The notes beneath the pieces were generated by a model. The model was not told where the DNA came from, searched no databases, and worked only from the letters and a program-made list of their open reading frames with translations. Source: Burkholderia pyrrocinia (GTDB taxonomy: Bacteria > Pseudomonadota > Gammaproteobacteria > Burkholderiales > Burkholderiaceae). Taken from it: a stretch of 64,000 nucleotides of DNA. Position numbers and translations under genes: made by a program. Shown piece by piece: positions 1 to 9,500 of the stretch. Location: assembly GCF_003330765.1 (NCBI RefSeq), contig NZ_CP024903.1, positions 1,736,001 to 1,800,000 of the forward strand, given 5' to 3'. Position 1 is the first letter of the stretch, and each line of letters begins with the position of its first letter.

Positions 1-173
1 CCGCCCACGTTAGCCGGTCGAGCCCAACCGGCCGTAACGATTCCCCGCCTGGCCTGGCATGCCGACGCGCAACCACCCTGTATCGCCAGCCGAATACGTC
101 CGGTGCGAACCACCGGACGTGCGCAGCTCCAGACATCATCCGAACAACCGGCAATACGATCATGGAGAGCAAC

Positions 174-2375
174 ATGCGGGACACATTCTGGCCGGCCGTC
201 GTGCTGGCAGCGACCCTCTGCACCACCGCCTACGCGGGCAACGCCGACTTCAACTCGCAGGGCGACGCCACCGATGCGTTCGCGTCGGCCGCCGCACAAC
301 GGCGCGCCGACCTGCTCGTGCGCAAGATGACGCTCGACGAAAAACTTCAATTCATTCATTCGCAATACGAAATGTCGAAGGTGCCGGGCGGCGGCGCCGG
401 CTACATCCAGGGCGTGCCGCGGCTCGGCATTCCCGATCTCAACATGGTCGATTCGGCGACGGGTTCCGGCAGCACGTCGCAGGCCAGCACGACGTTCCCC
501 GCGACGATCGCCGTCGCCGCGAGCTGGGATCGCCGCCTGTCGTACGACTACGGCAAGCAGGTCGCGATCCAGTTGCGCGCGCAAGGGTTCGGCATGGGCC
601 TCGCCGGCGGCACCAATCTCGCGCGCGAGCCGCGCGGCGGCCGCCTGTTCGAGTATCTCGGCGAGGATCCGCTGCTCGCCGGCGACCTGCTCGCCGAACG
701 CACGCTCGCCACGCAACGGCAGAAAGTCATCGCAACCATCAAGCACTATGCCGGCAACGAACAGGAGCACGGCCGGATGGGCGGCAACACGCAGATCGAC
801 GAACGCACGCTGCGCGAGCTCTACCTGCTGCCGTTCGAGATCGCCGCGAAGCGCGGGCGGCCGGGCAGCGTGATGTGCAGCTACAACCGCCTGAACGGTA
901 CGTACGCGTGCGAAAACAATCACCTGCTGAACGACGTGCTGAAGAACGAATGGGGCTTCCAGGGCCAGGTGCAGTCCGACTGGGGCGCCGCGCACAGCAC
1001 TGCCGCCTCGATCAACGCCGGGCTCGACGAGGAAGAAGACGTCGGGCCGACCGTGTACCTGACGCCGGCGGCCGTCAAGCAGGCGATCGCGAACGGCTCG
1101 GTGTCGACCGCCCGCCTCGATGACATGGTGCGCCGCAAGCTCGCCGTGATGATCCGCGTCGGCGTGATGGACGATCCGGCCAGGGGCGGCGGCACGATCG
1201 ATTTCGCGGCCGCGAACCGGTTCGCGCAGGCGGCCTCCGAACAGTCGATCGTACTGCTGAAGAACGACGGCAACCAGTTGCCGCTTGCCGCGTCGGCGCT
1301 GTCGCATATCGCCGTGATCGGCGGCCATGCCGATGCGGCCGTGCTGTCGGGCGGCGGCTCGGGCAACACGCGTGACCCGGTGACGGGTTCGTTCGCGGGC
1401 TGCGGTGGCCTGACGTTCGGCGCGTCGACGGGCTGCAGCTGGTGGCGCAATCCGTGGCTGAAGGTCGACGTGCCGATCGTCGCGGCGATCCGCGCGCTCG
1501 CACCGGCCGCGCAGGTCACGTACGCGGGCAACAGCGACCAGCAGTCGCCGTTCCGCGCGTATACGCAGCAGGAGATCGACCAGGCCGCGGCGCTCGCGGG
1601 CCGCTCGGATGTCGCGATCGTCGTGGTCGCGCAGCCGGCCGGCGAGGATTTCGGCGACCTGCAGAGCCTGAGCCTCGCGAACCCGTCGAACCAGGATGCG
1701 CTCGTCGAAGCCGTCGCGCGTGCGAATCCGCATACGATCGTCGTGGTCCAGAGCGGCAATCCGGTGCTGATGCCGTGGAAGGATCAGGTGTCCGCGATCG
1801 TCGAGGCGTGGTATCCGGGCGAAGCCGGCGGCAAGGCGATCGCGAACGTGCTGTTCGGCGCGGTCAATCCGTCCGGCAAGCTGCCCGTCACGTTCCCCGC
1901 GCGCGACCAGGATTCGCCGACCTGGGGGCAAAACGGCGCGTTCGACAACGATCCCGTCTACGCGGAGAAGCTGAACATGGGCTATCGCTGGTATGACGCG
2001 CGCAACCTCAAGCCGATGTTCGAGTTCGGCTACGGGCTGTCGTATACGCACTTCGCGTATTCGGGGCTGTCGGTGTCGCGGCAATGGGACGGCTCACTGA
2101 GCGTCGCGTTTACCGTGCGCAACGACGGGCGCGTCGCCGGTGCGGAAACGCCGCAGGTCTACCTCGGCGTGCCGTACAAGGACGAGCCGCCGAAGCGGCT
2201 GGTCGGCTGGGAGAAGATCCGGCTGAATCCGGGCGAAGCGCGGCATGTGCGCGTCACCGTGTCACCGCGGATGCAGAGCGTGTGGGATACGTCGCACAAC
2301 GGCTGGCGGGTTGTGCCGGGCGGAACGGTGTATGTCGGCGCGTCGTCGCGCGATATCCGGCTGCAGGGTAACTGA
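174..2375 (+). CDS. Secreted beta-glucosidase-like glycoside hydrolase family 3
   Basis: A 733-residue protein with the GH3 layout: an N-terminal (beta/alpha)8 barrel, a middle alpha/beta sandwich and a C-terminal fibronectin-III-like domain (roughly the last 100 residues). The nucleophile motif is visible as QSDWGA, with Asp as the catalytic residue of the family. KHYAGNEQ is the usual GH3 substrate-binding segment. The N-terminus is a signal peptide (hydrophobic core ending at a TAYA-G cleavage site), so the enzyme acts in the periplasm or outside the cell, most likely removing terminal beta-linked sugars from plant glycosides. The start at 174 is preferred over the ATG at 162 because GGAGAG lies just before it. 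The gene stands alone and ends in a strong hairpin. Exact sugar specificity cannot be read from the sequence. Confidence 0.9.
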   Translation: MRDTFWPAVVLAATLCTTAYAGNADFNSQGDATDAFASAAAQRRADLLVRKMTLDEKLQFIHSQYEMSKVPGGGAGYIQGVPRLGIPDLNMVDSATGSGSTSQASTTFPATIAVAASWDRRLSYDYGKQVAIQLRAQGFGMGLAGGTNLAREPRGGRLFEYLGEDPLLAGDLLAERTLATQRQKVIATIKHYAGNEQEHGRMGGNTQIDERTLRELYLLPFEIAAKRGRPGSVMCSYNRLNGTYACENNHLLNDVLKNEWGFQGQVQSDWGAAHSTAASINAGLDEEEDVGPTVYLTPAAVKQAIANGSVSTARLDDMVRRKLAVMIRVGVMDDPARGGGTIDFAAANRFAQAASEQSIVLLKNDGNQLPLAASALSHIAVIGGHADAAVLSGGGSGNTRDPVTGSFAGCGGLTFGASTGCSWWRNPWLKVDVPIVAAIRALAPAAQVTYAGNSDQQSPFRAYTQQEIDQAAALAGRSDVAIVVVAQPAGEDFGDLQSLSLANPSNQDALVEAVARANPHTIVVVQSGNPVLMPWKDQVSAIVEAWYPGEAGGKAIANVLFGAVNPSGKLPVTFPARDQDSPTWGQNGAFDNDPVYAEKLNMGYRWYDARNLKPMFEFGYGLSYTHFAYSGLSVSRQWDGSLSVAFTVRNDGRVAGAETPQVYLGVPYKDEPPKRLVGWEKIRLNPGEARHVRVTVSPRMQSVWDTSHNGWRVVPGGTVYVGASSRDIRLQGN

Positions 2376-2391
2376 TCGGCGATGAACCGAC

Positions 2392-2430
2392 GGGGGAGCC
2401 GGGCATGTCATCCCCGGCTCCCCCGCGTTT
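2392..2430 (+). terminator. Terminator hairpin after the GH3 gene
   Basis: Perfect 12-bp arms, GGGGGAGCCGGG (2392-2403) and its complement (2413-2424), with a 9-base loop and a weak T tail (GCGTTT). It starts 16 bases after the GH3 stop codon. Confidence 0.7.
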
Positions 2431-2449
2431 GCCCATCCGCCGACAATCT

Positions 2450-2716
2450 TTACCGGAACAGCAGCGCCAGCAATGTCGCCAGCGCGGCGATCGCGACGAT
2501 CCCCGCCGCCACGCCTGCCAGATGCGCGGCAACCACGAGGCCAGCCGGCAATCGCATCGGCATCGCGCAGTTAGCGGTGCCCCGACGATCGACCGCGGTC
2601 AACGCGACGCCGCCGTCGCGCTGCAGCACGACAGCCAGCGGCTCGACGGCGAAACCATCCTGTCGGAGTCGTTCGGCTGGATGGCGGCGGCCGATTTCGA
2701 GTACCATCCGCCGCAA
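2450..2716 (-). CDS. Possible small membrane-anchored hypothetical protein
   Basis: The 690-base gap between the GH3 and yigZ genes has no clear gene. The best candidate is this leftward frame of about 88 residues, with good third-position GC and one hydrophobic C-terminal helix of about 25 residues (LVVAAHLAG through LLALLF). The start would be a TTG at 2716; an in-frame stop lies about 80 bases upstream. No ribosome binding site or family match supports it. Overlapping frames on the plus strand are equally long, so this may be a decayed gene or chance. Confidence 0.2.
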   Translation of the reverse strand: MRRMVLEIGRRHPAERLRQDGFAVEPLAVVLQRDGGVALTAVDRRGTANCAMPMRLPAGLVVAAHLAGVAAGIVAIAALATLLALLFR

Positions 2717-3067
2717 CCGCTGCGGCTCACGACGCAGGCTGAGCCCTGCAGCGTGCGCCGCATGGCGGTCGACGCGCGACGTGGTGGTCTACTCGAGCGC
2801 GACCGATGCGCGGGCCCGGCAGGCACTGCGCACGCTGGGCACGGCGCTTCGGTCGTCGGTCGGCATGCGCTGACGCTGCGCGGCATCGACGGATCGGCAT
2901 CGGCGCCGGATGCCGAACGGAAGCCCGTTCGCAGCACGTTTCGCCGCCCTCCCGCGTCGCACGCGGTATGCTTCGACACGCGCCGCGCGTCCGCCGCGGC
3001 CGAACCAGACAACACCCGAAATACGGGCAGGCGATTGCATCGATCGTGCTTGCCCCTGACGATCAAC

Positions 3068-3655
3068 GTGACCTACACCCTATCCGCTCCCCGCACGACC
3101 GAAATCGAGATCCGCAAAAGCCGTTTCATCGCGTTCGCGATTCCCGTCGACGACCGCGACGCCGCGATGCAGGTCCTGCAACGCCTGCGCAACGAACATC
3201 CGACGGCCACCCACGTCTGCTGGGCGCTGCTGGCGGGCGGCCAGTCGGGCATGTCGGATGACGGCGAGCCGTCGGGCACCGCGGGTCGGCCGATCCTCGA
3301 AGTGCTGCGCCATCACGATCTCGACGGCGTGCTGGGCGCGGTGGTGCGTTACTACGGCGGCGTGAAGCTCGGCGCGGGCGGGCTGGTGCGCGCGTACACG
3401 GATGCGATCGCGTCGGCGCTGCTCGATGCCGAGCGCGTCGAGCGCATCCGCCAGACGCGGCTCGCGATCGAGATCGGCTACCCCGAGGAGGCGCGCGTGC
3501 GCCGCTGGGTCGAGCAGGCCGGGTATGAACTGGTGGACAGCGCGTACGGGATGACGGTGAAACTCGTGATCAAGCTGCCGGAGACGGCCGAGGCCGATGC
3601 GAGAACCGAACTGTTCGATCTGACGCAAGGGCGGGCGGGCTTTCCGGTGCTGTGA
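3068..3655 (+). CDS. yigZ: YigZ/IMPACT family protein
   Basis: About 195 residues, the usual length for bacterial YigZ. The IMPACT-domain signature is clear: the start KSRFIAFA, then ATHVCWALL, the SDDGEPSGTAGRPIL loop, and VVRYYGGVKLGAGGLVRAY. A C-terminal DUF1949-like ferredoxin-fold domain follows from about residue 125. The family binds nucleic acid or ribosomes and its exact role is unsettled. The frame stays open far upstream, to 2405, but that stretch shows no conservation, so I place the start at the GTG at 3068 just before TYTLSAP. No strong Shine-Dalgarno is visible, so the start is uncertain by a few codons. Confidence 0.85.
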   Translation: MTYTLSAPRTTEIEIRKSRFIAFAIPVDDRDAAMQVLQRLRNEHPTATHVCWALLAGGQSGMSDDGEPSGTAGRPILEVLRHHDLDGVLGAVVRYYGGVKLGAGGLVRAYTDAIASALLDAERVERIRQTRLAIEIGYPEEARVRRWVEQAGYELVDSAYGMTVKLVIKLPETAEADARTELFDLTQGRAGFPVL

Positions 3656-3707
3656 CGCGCGGGCGAAGCGCCTGCCTTTCCCCGCATGGCCGGCCCCGAG
3701 CCGGCAA

Positions 3708-3729
3708 GCGCGCCGCCCGCGCGGCGCGC
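3708..3729. terminator. Hairpin between convergent yigZ and ppk2
   Basis: Perfect 9-bp arms GCGCGCCGC / GCGGCGCGC around a 4-base loop in the gap between two convergent genes. There is no T tract, so it is a structural block or weak bidirectional terminator at best. Confidence 0.4.
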
Positions 3730-3749
3730 ACACCGGATGAATGCCGGCG

Positions 3750-4700
3750 TCAGTAGGTATCCGGCACGATCATGGTGTCCGGCACCGGACGGCGAATGTA
3801 ATCCTCGTGATGCTCGCGCTGCGGCAGATCGATCGTCGGGCGCGGCACCTCGTGATACGGCACCTGGTTCAGCAGGTGGTGGATGCAGTTCAGCCGCGCG
3901 CGCTTCTTGTCGACCGCCTGCACGACCCACCACGGCGCCTCGGGAATATGCGTGCGCTGCAGCATCTCTTCCTTCGCGGCCGTATAGGCCTCCCAGCGGC
4001 GACGGCTTTCGAGGTCCATCGGGCTCAGCTTCCACTGCTTGAGCGGATCCAGGATCCGGCTCTGGAAGCGCAGCTCCTGTTCATGATCGGTGATCGAGAA
4101 CCAGTACTTGACGATCTGGATCCCGCTGCGCACGAGCATCTTTTCGAACTCGGGTACCGAACGGAAAAACTCCTCGTACTCGTCGTCGGTACAGAAATTC
4201 ATCACGCGCTCGACGCCCGCACGGTTGTACCAGCTGCGGTCGAACAGCACGATCTCGCCGCCGGCCGGCAGGTGCGCGACGTAGCGCTGGAAGTACCATT
4301 GCGTGCGCTCCCGGTTGTTCGGCGCGGGCAACGCGGCCACCCGGCAGACACGCGGGTTCAGCCGCTGCGTGATGCGCTTGATCGCGCCGCCCTTGCCTGC
4401 CGCGTCGCGCCCCTCGAAAATGACGACCAGCCGGTGCCCGGTGGTCACGACCCAGTCCTGCAGCTTCACGAGCTCGCCCTGCAGCCGGAACAACTCGCGG
4501 AAATATTCCTTGCGCGCCTCGCGACGCTCCGGCGAGAACAGCAGCTCCTCGTCGCTGTCGAAGCGGCGGTCGTCGAGCTCCATCTCGAGCTCTTCGTCAT
4601 ATGCGTCGACGAGATCTTCCTCGAATCGGCGCTGACGCTCTTCCATCGATGCCAGATCGGTGCGGTTGTCGGTCTCGGTGCGGGTATCGTTGTCGCCCAT
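3750..4700 (-). CDS. ppk2: Polyphosphate kinase 2 (PPK2)
   Basis: A 316-residue PPK2-family kinase, which transfers phosphate between inorganic polyphosphate and nucleotides in the cytoplasm. Walker A is GRDAAGKGG (about residues 97-105). Walker B and lid are in LFDRSWYNRAGVERVMNF. The block QWYFQRYVAHLPAGGEIVLFD is typical of the family. The first 50 residues are acidic and low-complexity, as in many single-domain class I PPK2s. The start at 4700 is chosen because GGAAGGAGGC lies 4 bases before it; an ATG 10 codons upstream has no such site. The gene is monocistronic and converges on yigZ. Preference for ADP, GDP or AMP as acceptor cannot be read directly. Confidence 0.92.
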   Translation of the reverse strand: MGDNDTRTETDNRTDLASMEERQRRFEEDLVDAYDEELEMELDDRRFDSDEELLFSPERREARKEYFRELFRLQGELVKLQDWVVTTGHRLVVIFEGRDAAGKGGAIKRITQRLNPRVCRVAALPAPNNRERTQWYFQRYVAHLPAGGEIVLFDRSWYNRAGVERVMNFCTDDEYEEFFRSVPEFEKMLVRSGIQIVKYWFSITDHEQELRFQSRILDPLKQWKLSPMDLESRRRWEAYTAAKEEMLQRTHIPEAPWWVVQAVDKKRARLNCIHHLLNQVPYHEVPRPTIDLPQREHHEDYIRRPVPDTMIVPDTY

Positions 4701-4844
4701 GGGGCCTCCTTCCATCATTGACGCATCCAAACTCCGGCATTATCCCAGTGTCGCGCGTCAAATTGATGAAAAACGCCTGTCATGCCCGTCAGAAGCGGAA
4801 CGCGAGCAGCACACTGGCCGAGCGCGTCGGTGTGCGTCGTTACG

Positions 4845-5294
4845 TCAATCAGGCGGCGGCAGCACGACCGTGTCCTCCGGCCCGAGCACGCGCCCGTCCT
4901 GCGACCGAAGCTCCAGTTTCCTGACCGGCAGCCCGGTCCTCCTGTCAACGAGCAGCACGTGCGCCTCGTCCGGTTCGAAACAGAAATCCTCGCCCCATTG
5001 CCGCAGCGCGACAAGCAGCGGAAACAGACCGCGCCCCTTCTCGGTCAGCACGTATTCGTGATGCGCGCCACCGTCCGCGGCCGGCACGATGTCCATGATC
5101 CCGTGCGCGACCAGGTTGCGCAGGCGCGCCGCCAGGATGTTCTTCGCAAGGCCGAGGTTCTTCTGGAACTCGCCGAACCGGCGCAGCCCGTCGAACGCGT
5201 CGCGGACGATCAGCAGCGACCACCAGTCGCCGATCGCATCCAGCGGGCGGGCAACGCCGCATGGGGAATCCTCGTGCGTGGTTCGTCTGTTCAT
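4845..5294 (-). CDS. HxlR-family transcriptional regulator
   Basis: A 149-residue winged-helix protein. The HxlR signature is present: IGDWWSLLIVRDAFDGLRRFGEF, then the recognition helix around LAKNILAARLRNLVAHGI, then the wing (HHEYVLTEKGRGLFPLLVAL). HxlR proteins are dimeric repressors or activators that answer to aldehydes, quinones or oxidative stress, usually controlling a neighbour. This gene is divergent from the hydrolase at 5647. A palindrome in front of it matches two in front of the hydrolase, which suggests autoregulation and control of that neighbour. The C-terminal 35 residues, after the DNA-binding domain, are longer than in minimal HxlR proteins. Confidence 0.88.
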   Translation of the reverse strand: MNRRTTHEDSPCGVARPLDAIGDWWSLLIVRDAFDGLRRFGEFQKNLGLAKNILAARLRNLVAHGIMDIVPAADGGAHHEYVLTEKGRGLFPLLVALRQWGEDFCFEPDEAHVLLVDRRTGLPVRKLELRSQDGRVLGPEDTVVLPPPD

Positions 5295-5360
5295 CGATGC
5301 GCTTGGCGATGCCGCTCCCGGAATGCGGGCCGAACGGCAGTCGGTTCCGTTAAATTAAAC

Positions 5361-5377
5361 GGTTTCAATATAAAACC
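5361..5377. promoter_or_regulatory. Operator-like palindrome upstream of the HxlR gene
   Basis: GGTTTCAATATAAAACC, centred at 5369, shares the left half GGTTTCAA exactly and 6 of 8 right-half bases with the palindromes at 5562 and 5600. It lies 67 bases upstream of the regulator start codon, in an AT-rich patch that stands out from the GC-rich surroundings. Confidence 0.55.
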
Positions 5378-5561
5378 TATTTGCCAAAAGATCAATCGCG
5401 CGAGCCCGACTGTTCGCGATCGATGAACGGAACTGATTTAGCGGCCCGAATTGGCGCACAGATTCACAACTTTAGAGCGACAGATCCAGGCACGGTCCCA
5501 TTCCATTGCTTAATCGCGCGCAGCCGACTTCGCCATTCAGCAGCCGTCGGGTCATTCCTTC

Positions 5562-5578
5562 GGTTGCAACTTGAAACC
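5562..5578. promoter_or_regulatory. Operator palindrome 1 upstream of the hydrolase
   Basis: GGTTGCAACTTGAAACC, one mismatch from the perfect palindrome GGTTTCAA-n-TTGAAACC. Its centre (5570) is 38 bp from the next copy. The likely binder is the divergent HxlR protein. Confidence 0.65.
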
Positions 5579-5599
5579 TCATGGTCTACGCTTCCATCC

Positions 5600-5616
5600 A
5601 GTTTCAACTTGAAACC
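5600..5616. promoter_or_regulatory. Operator palindrome 2 upstream of the hydrolase
   Basis: AGTTTCAACTTGAAACC, again one base from the perfect palindrome, ending 30 bases before the hydrolase start. It would overlap the core promoter or early transcript, which suits a repressor. The rest of the 350-base gap between the two genes is AT-rich promoter sequence. Confidence 0.65.
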
Positions 5617-5646
5617 AAATGATCCGACTACCCGAAGGAGCGCTCG

Positions 5647-6570
5647 ATGATCCGGTCCGACGCCACGTTCGACGGCACCTTTCCATTCACCCCGCATTTC
5701 GACGATGCATCCGGCTTCCGGATGCACTACGTGGACGAAGGCCCGCGCGACGGCGAAACCGTCCTGTGCCTGCATGGCGAACCCACCTGGGGTTATCTGT
5801 TCCGCCATCTGGTTGCGGCGTTGAGTCCAACGCATCGCGTCGTCGTCCCCGATCACATGGGGTTCGGCAAAAGCGCAACGCCGCAGGACCGCAGCTACTG
5901 GCTACAGGACCATATCGACAACCTCGAGCGTTTCGTACTCGCGCTCGACCTCGATCGCGTGACGCTCGTGATGCACGACTTCGGCGGGCCGGTCGGCATG
6001 GGGCTCGCCGCGCGGCATCCGGCCCGCATCCGGCGCATCGTGTCGGCGAACGGCCCGACGCCGTTCGGCCAGCCCGACCTTGTCGAGCGCCTGACCGCGA
6101 ACGGTCGCGATGCGCCGTGGTTCCAGTGGATCATGCGCACGGCGGCGGACGGTACGCTCGAAACGGTGCTCGGGCAGCTCGGCTTCAACATCCTGAGCAC
6201 GCTGAAGCTCAACGGCTTCGAGAATCACGCGATCATCACCGACGCGTGGATCGCCGCATACGGTGCGCCGTTCGCGCAACCGGCCGACTGTCTCGGCGCG
6301 ATCGGATGGGCACGGGGGTTTGCCGCCGGCATGCACCGGTTCGAGGAACCCGATGCGGCGGCGATCCGCACGATACGCGCAACACCCGCGCTCGCGATCT
6401 GGGGAGACGCCGATCGAACGCTCGGCGCCGAACACTTCCTGCCGCTCTTTACCGCGCTGTTTCCGTCCGCGCCTGTCGAGCGGCTGGCGGGCGTCGGGCA
6501 CTACTGCTTCGAGGATGCGCCCGAAGCGGTTGCGGCCCGGATCGCCGGATTCATCCGGACTGCCCCCTGA
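5647..6570 (+). CDS. Alpha/beta hydrolase, haloalkane dehalogenase-like
   Basis: A 307-residue alpha/beta hydrolase. HGEPTWGYLFR (residues 43-53) is the oxyanion motif characteristic of haloalkane dehalogenases. The nucleophile elbow is MHDFGG with Asp111, so the enzyme uses Asp chemistry as in dehalogenases and epoxide hydrolases, not Ser. The catalytic His is in VGHYCFED. In true haloalkane dehalogenases the residue after the nucleophile is a halide-binding Trp; here it is Phe112, so activity may be altered (epoxide hydrolase, fluoroacetate-type dehalogenase or another ester). A GGAG-type site (CGAAGGAG) precedes the ATG. It is divergent from, and probably controlled by, the HxlR regulator. 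Confidence 0.82.
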   Translation: MIRSDATFDGTFPFTPHFDDASGFRMHYVDEGPRDGETVLCLHGEPTWGYLFRHLVAALSPTHRVVVPDHMGFGKSATPQDRSYWLQDHIDNLERFVLALDLDRVTLVMHDFGGPVGMGLAARHPARIRRIVSANGPTPFGQPDLVERLTANGRDAPWFQWIMRTAADGTLETVLGQLGFNILSTLKLNGFENHAIITDAWIAAYGAPFAQPADCLGAIGWARGFAAGMHRFEEPDAAAIRTIRATPALAIWGDADRTLGAEHFLPLFTALFPSAPVERLAGVGHYCFEDAPEAVAARIAGFIRTAP

Positions 6571-6574
6571 GCGC

Positions 6575-6610
6575 GTTCCGCAGCCGGGCCCGAACGCCCG
6601 GCTGCGGAAC
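6575..6610. terminator. Strong bidirectional terminator-like hairpin
   Basis: Perfect 15-bp arms, GTTCCGCAGCCGGGC (6575-6589) and its complement (6596-6610), with a 6-base loop, between the convergent hydrolase and ggt genes. No T tract on either side. Confidence 0.6.
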
Positions 6611-6654
6611 GGCGTGCGCGGCCGCTGTCGCAAACGCGCACGCGTCACTTCACG

Positions 6655-8376
<1,722 letters not shown>

Positions 8377-8774
8377 TGCATGTCCCCCATGTGGATCTCC
8401 TTCAGGCAGGAAAAGCACCTGATCCGCTTACAGCCGCTGGCGCGCCGACGGCCATATGCCGATTTCGTAGTATAGGGGGACAAAAAGGGTCGAACACGCG
8501 GCACGCCACGAATGCGTGCCGGTTATGTAGCCCGGTCACGCGGCGGTGCCGAAGCACGCACGCGGATCGGTCGAAATTGCATGCCGCACGCGTCATCGCG
8601 CAATGCACAAATCGGAAAGTTGCAAACTGCGCTGCCTGCAACGCAGCATACGCAAAAAATCTGCGGACGAACCACCCGCTGCGCAGGCCGATCTGAGAAG
8701 ATAGCGCCCCGCTTTCGCGCCGCATCATTTTCTTTCGATCACGCGCTGCTTCACGTTTTTTCGTCTCGCTCCCT
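8377..8774. other. Intergenic gap between ggt and the DUF457 gene
   Basis: About 400 bases without a convincing gene. It is less GC-rich than its flanks and must hold the divergent promoters. A TATACT -10-like hexamer for ggt can be read on the minus strand at 8469-8474, without a good -35. Confidence 0.4.
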
Positions 8775-9299
8775 ATGGCATCACACAACGCGCATCATGC
8801 GTCCGGCTTCGCGGCCGGCGTCGCCGCCGCCGTCCTCGTTGCGCAGACCGGCGCCACGGGCCCGTGGCACGCGGGCCTGCTCGCCGCGTTCGCGGCCGGC
8901 GTCGCGGGCGGCACCGCGCCCGACTGGCTCGAAGTCGCATGGTGGAGCCGCAAGCGCCGCCTGTGGATCACGCACCGCACCGTCACGCACTGGGGCATCG
9001 GCTGGATCGCGCTGCTCGCGCTCGGGTGGCACGGGCTCATCCACCATCCGCATCCACTGTGGGCCGCGCCGCTGTTCGGCTTCGCGTGCGGCGGCGTGAT
9101 GCACCTGCTCGCCGACTGGCCGAACCCGCTCGGCGTGCCGTGGATCTGGCGGCGTCACTCGCTCAACCTCTGGAACAGCGGGCATTGCGACCTGATCGTG
9201 GTGGCCGCCGCATGGGGCGGCACGCTGTGGCTCGCGCAGTCGTTGTGGGCACGCGCGCCGCTGCTCGAACACTGGCTCGGCTGGCTGCATCGCGTGTAG
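8775..9299 (+). CDS. Inner-membrane metal-dependent hydrolase-like protein (YdjM/DUF457 type)
   Basis: A 174-residue membrane protein with about four hydrophobic segments. It carries the conserved polar motifs of the YdjM/DUF457 group: GGTAPDWLE near the first helix, HRTVTHWGIGW, and GGVMHLLADWPNPLGVPW. The His and Asp residues look like metal ligands. E. coli YdjM is SOS-induced and often labelled a LexA-regulated inner-membrane hydrolase, but the biochemical function of the family is unknown. No LexA box is visible here. It lies just upstream of the lhr helicase, in the same direction, about 200 bases away. Confidence 0.75.
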   Translation: MASHNAHHASGFAAGVAAAVLVAQTGATGPWHAGLLAAFAAGVAGGTAPDWLEVAWWSRKRRLWITHRTVTHWGIGWIALLALGWHGLIHHPHPLWAAPLFGFACGGVMHLLADWPNPLGVPWIWRRHSLNLWNSGHCDLIVVAAAWGGTLWLAQSLWARAPLLEHWLGWLHRV

Positions 9300-9500
9300 T
9301 TGCAATTCGACGCAATTCGACGCGCTATCGCCGTGCCGGCGCGCACGCAACTTTCCGTCCGTTGAAAGTGCGGTGCAGGCCCCCATCTCGATCTGAAGCG
9401 TCGTCGCGCGTGCCCGGCACGCACGCGCGACGTCTGGCACACTGACGATTCGATTCGCGCGCGATGCGTCCGCACGCTCGCACCCCATTTCAACGCTCCG

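Noticed and set aside
2405..3067. 220-codon in-frame extension of yigZ
   Set aside because: No family similarity; yigZ has its normal length from 3068.
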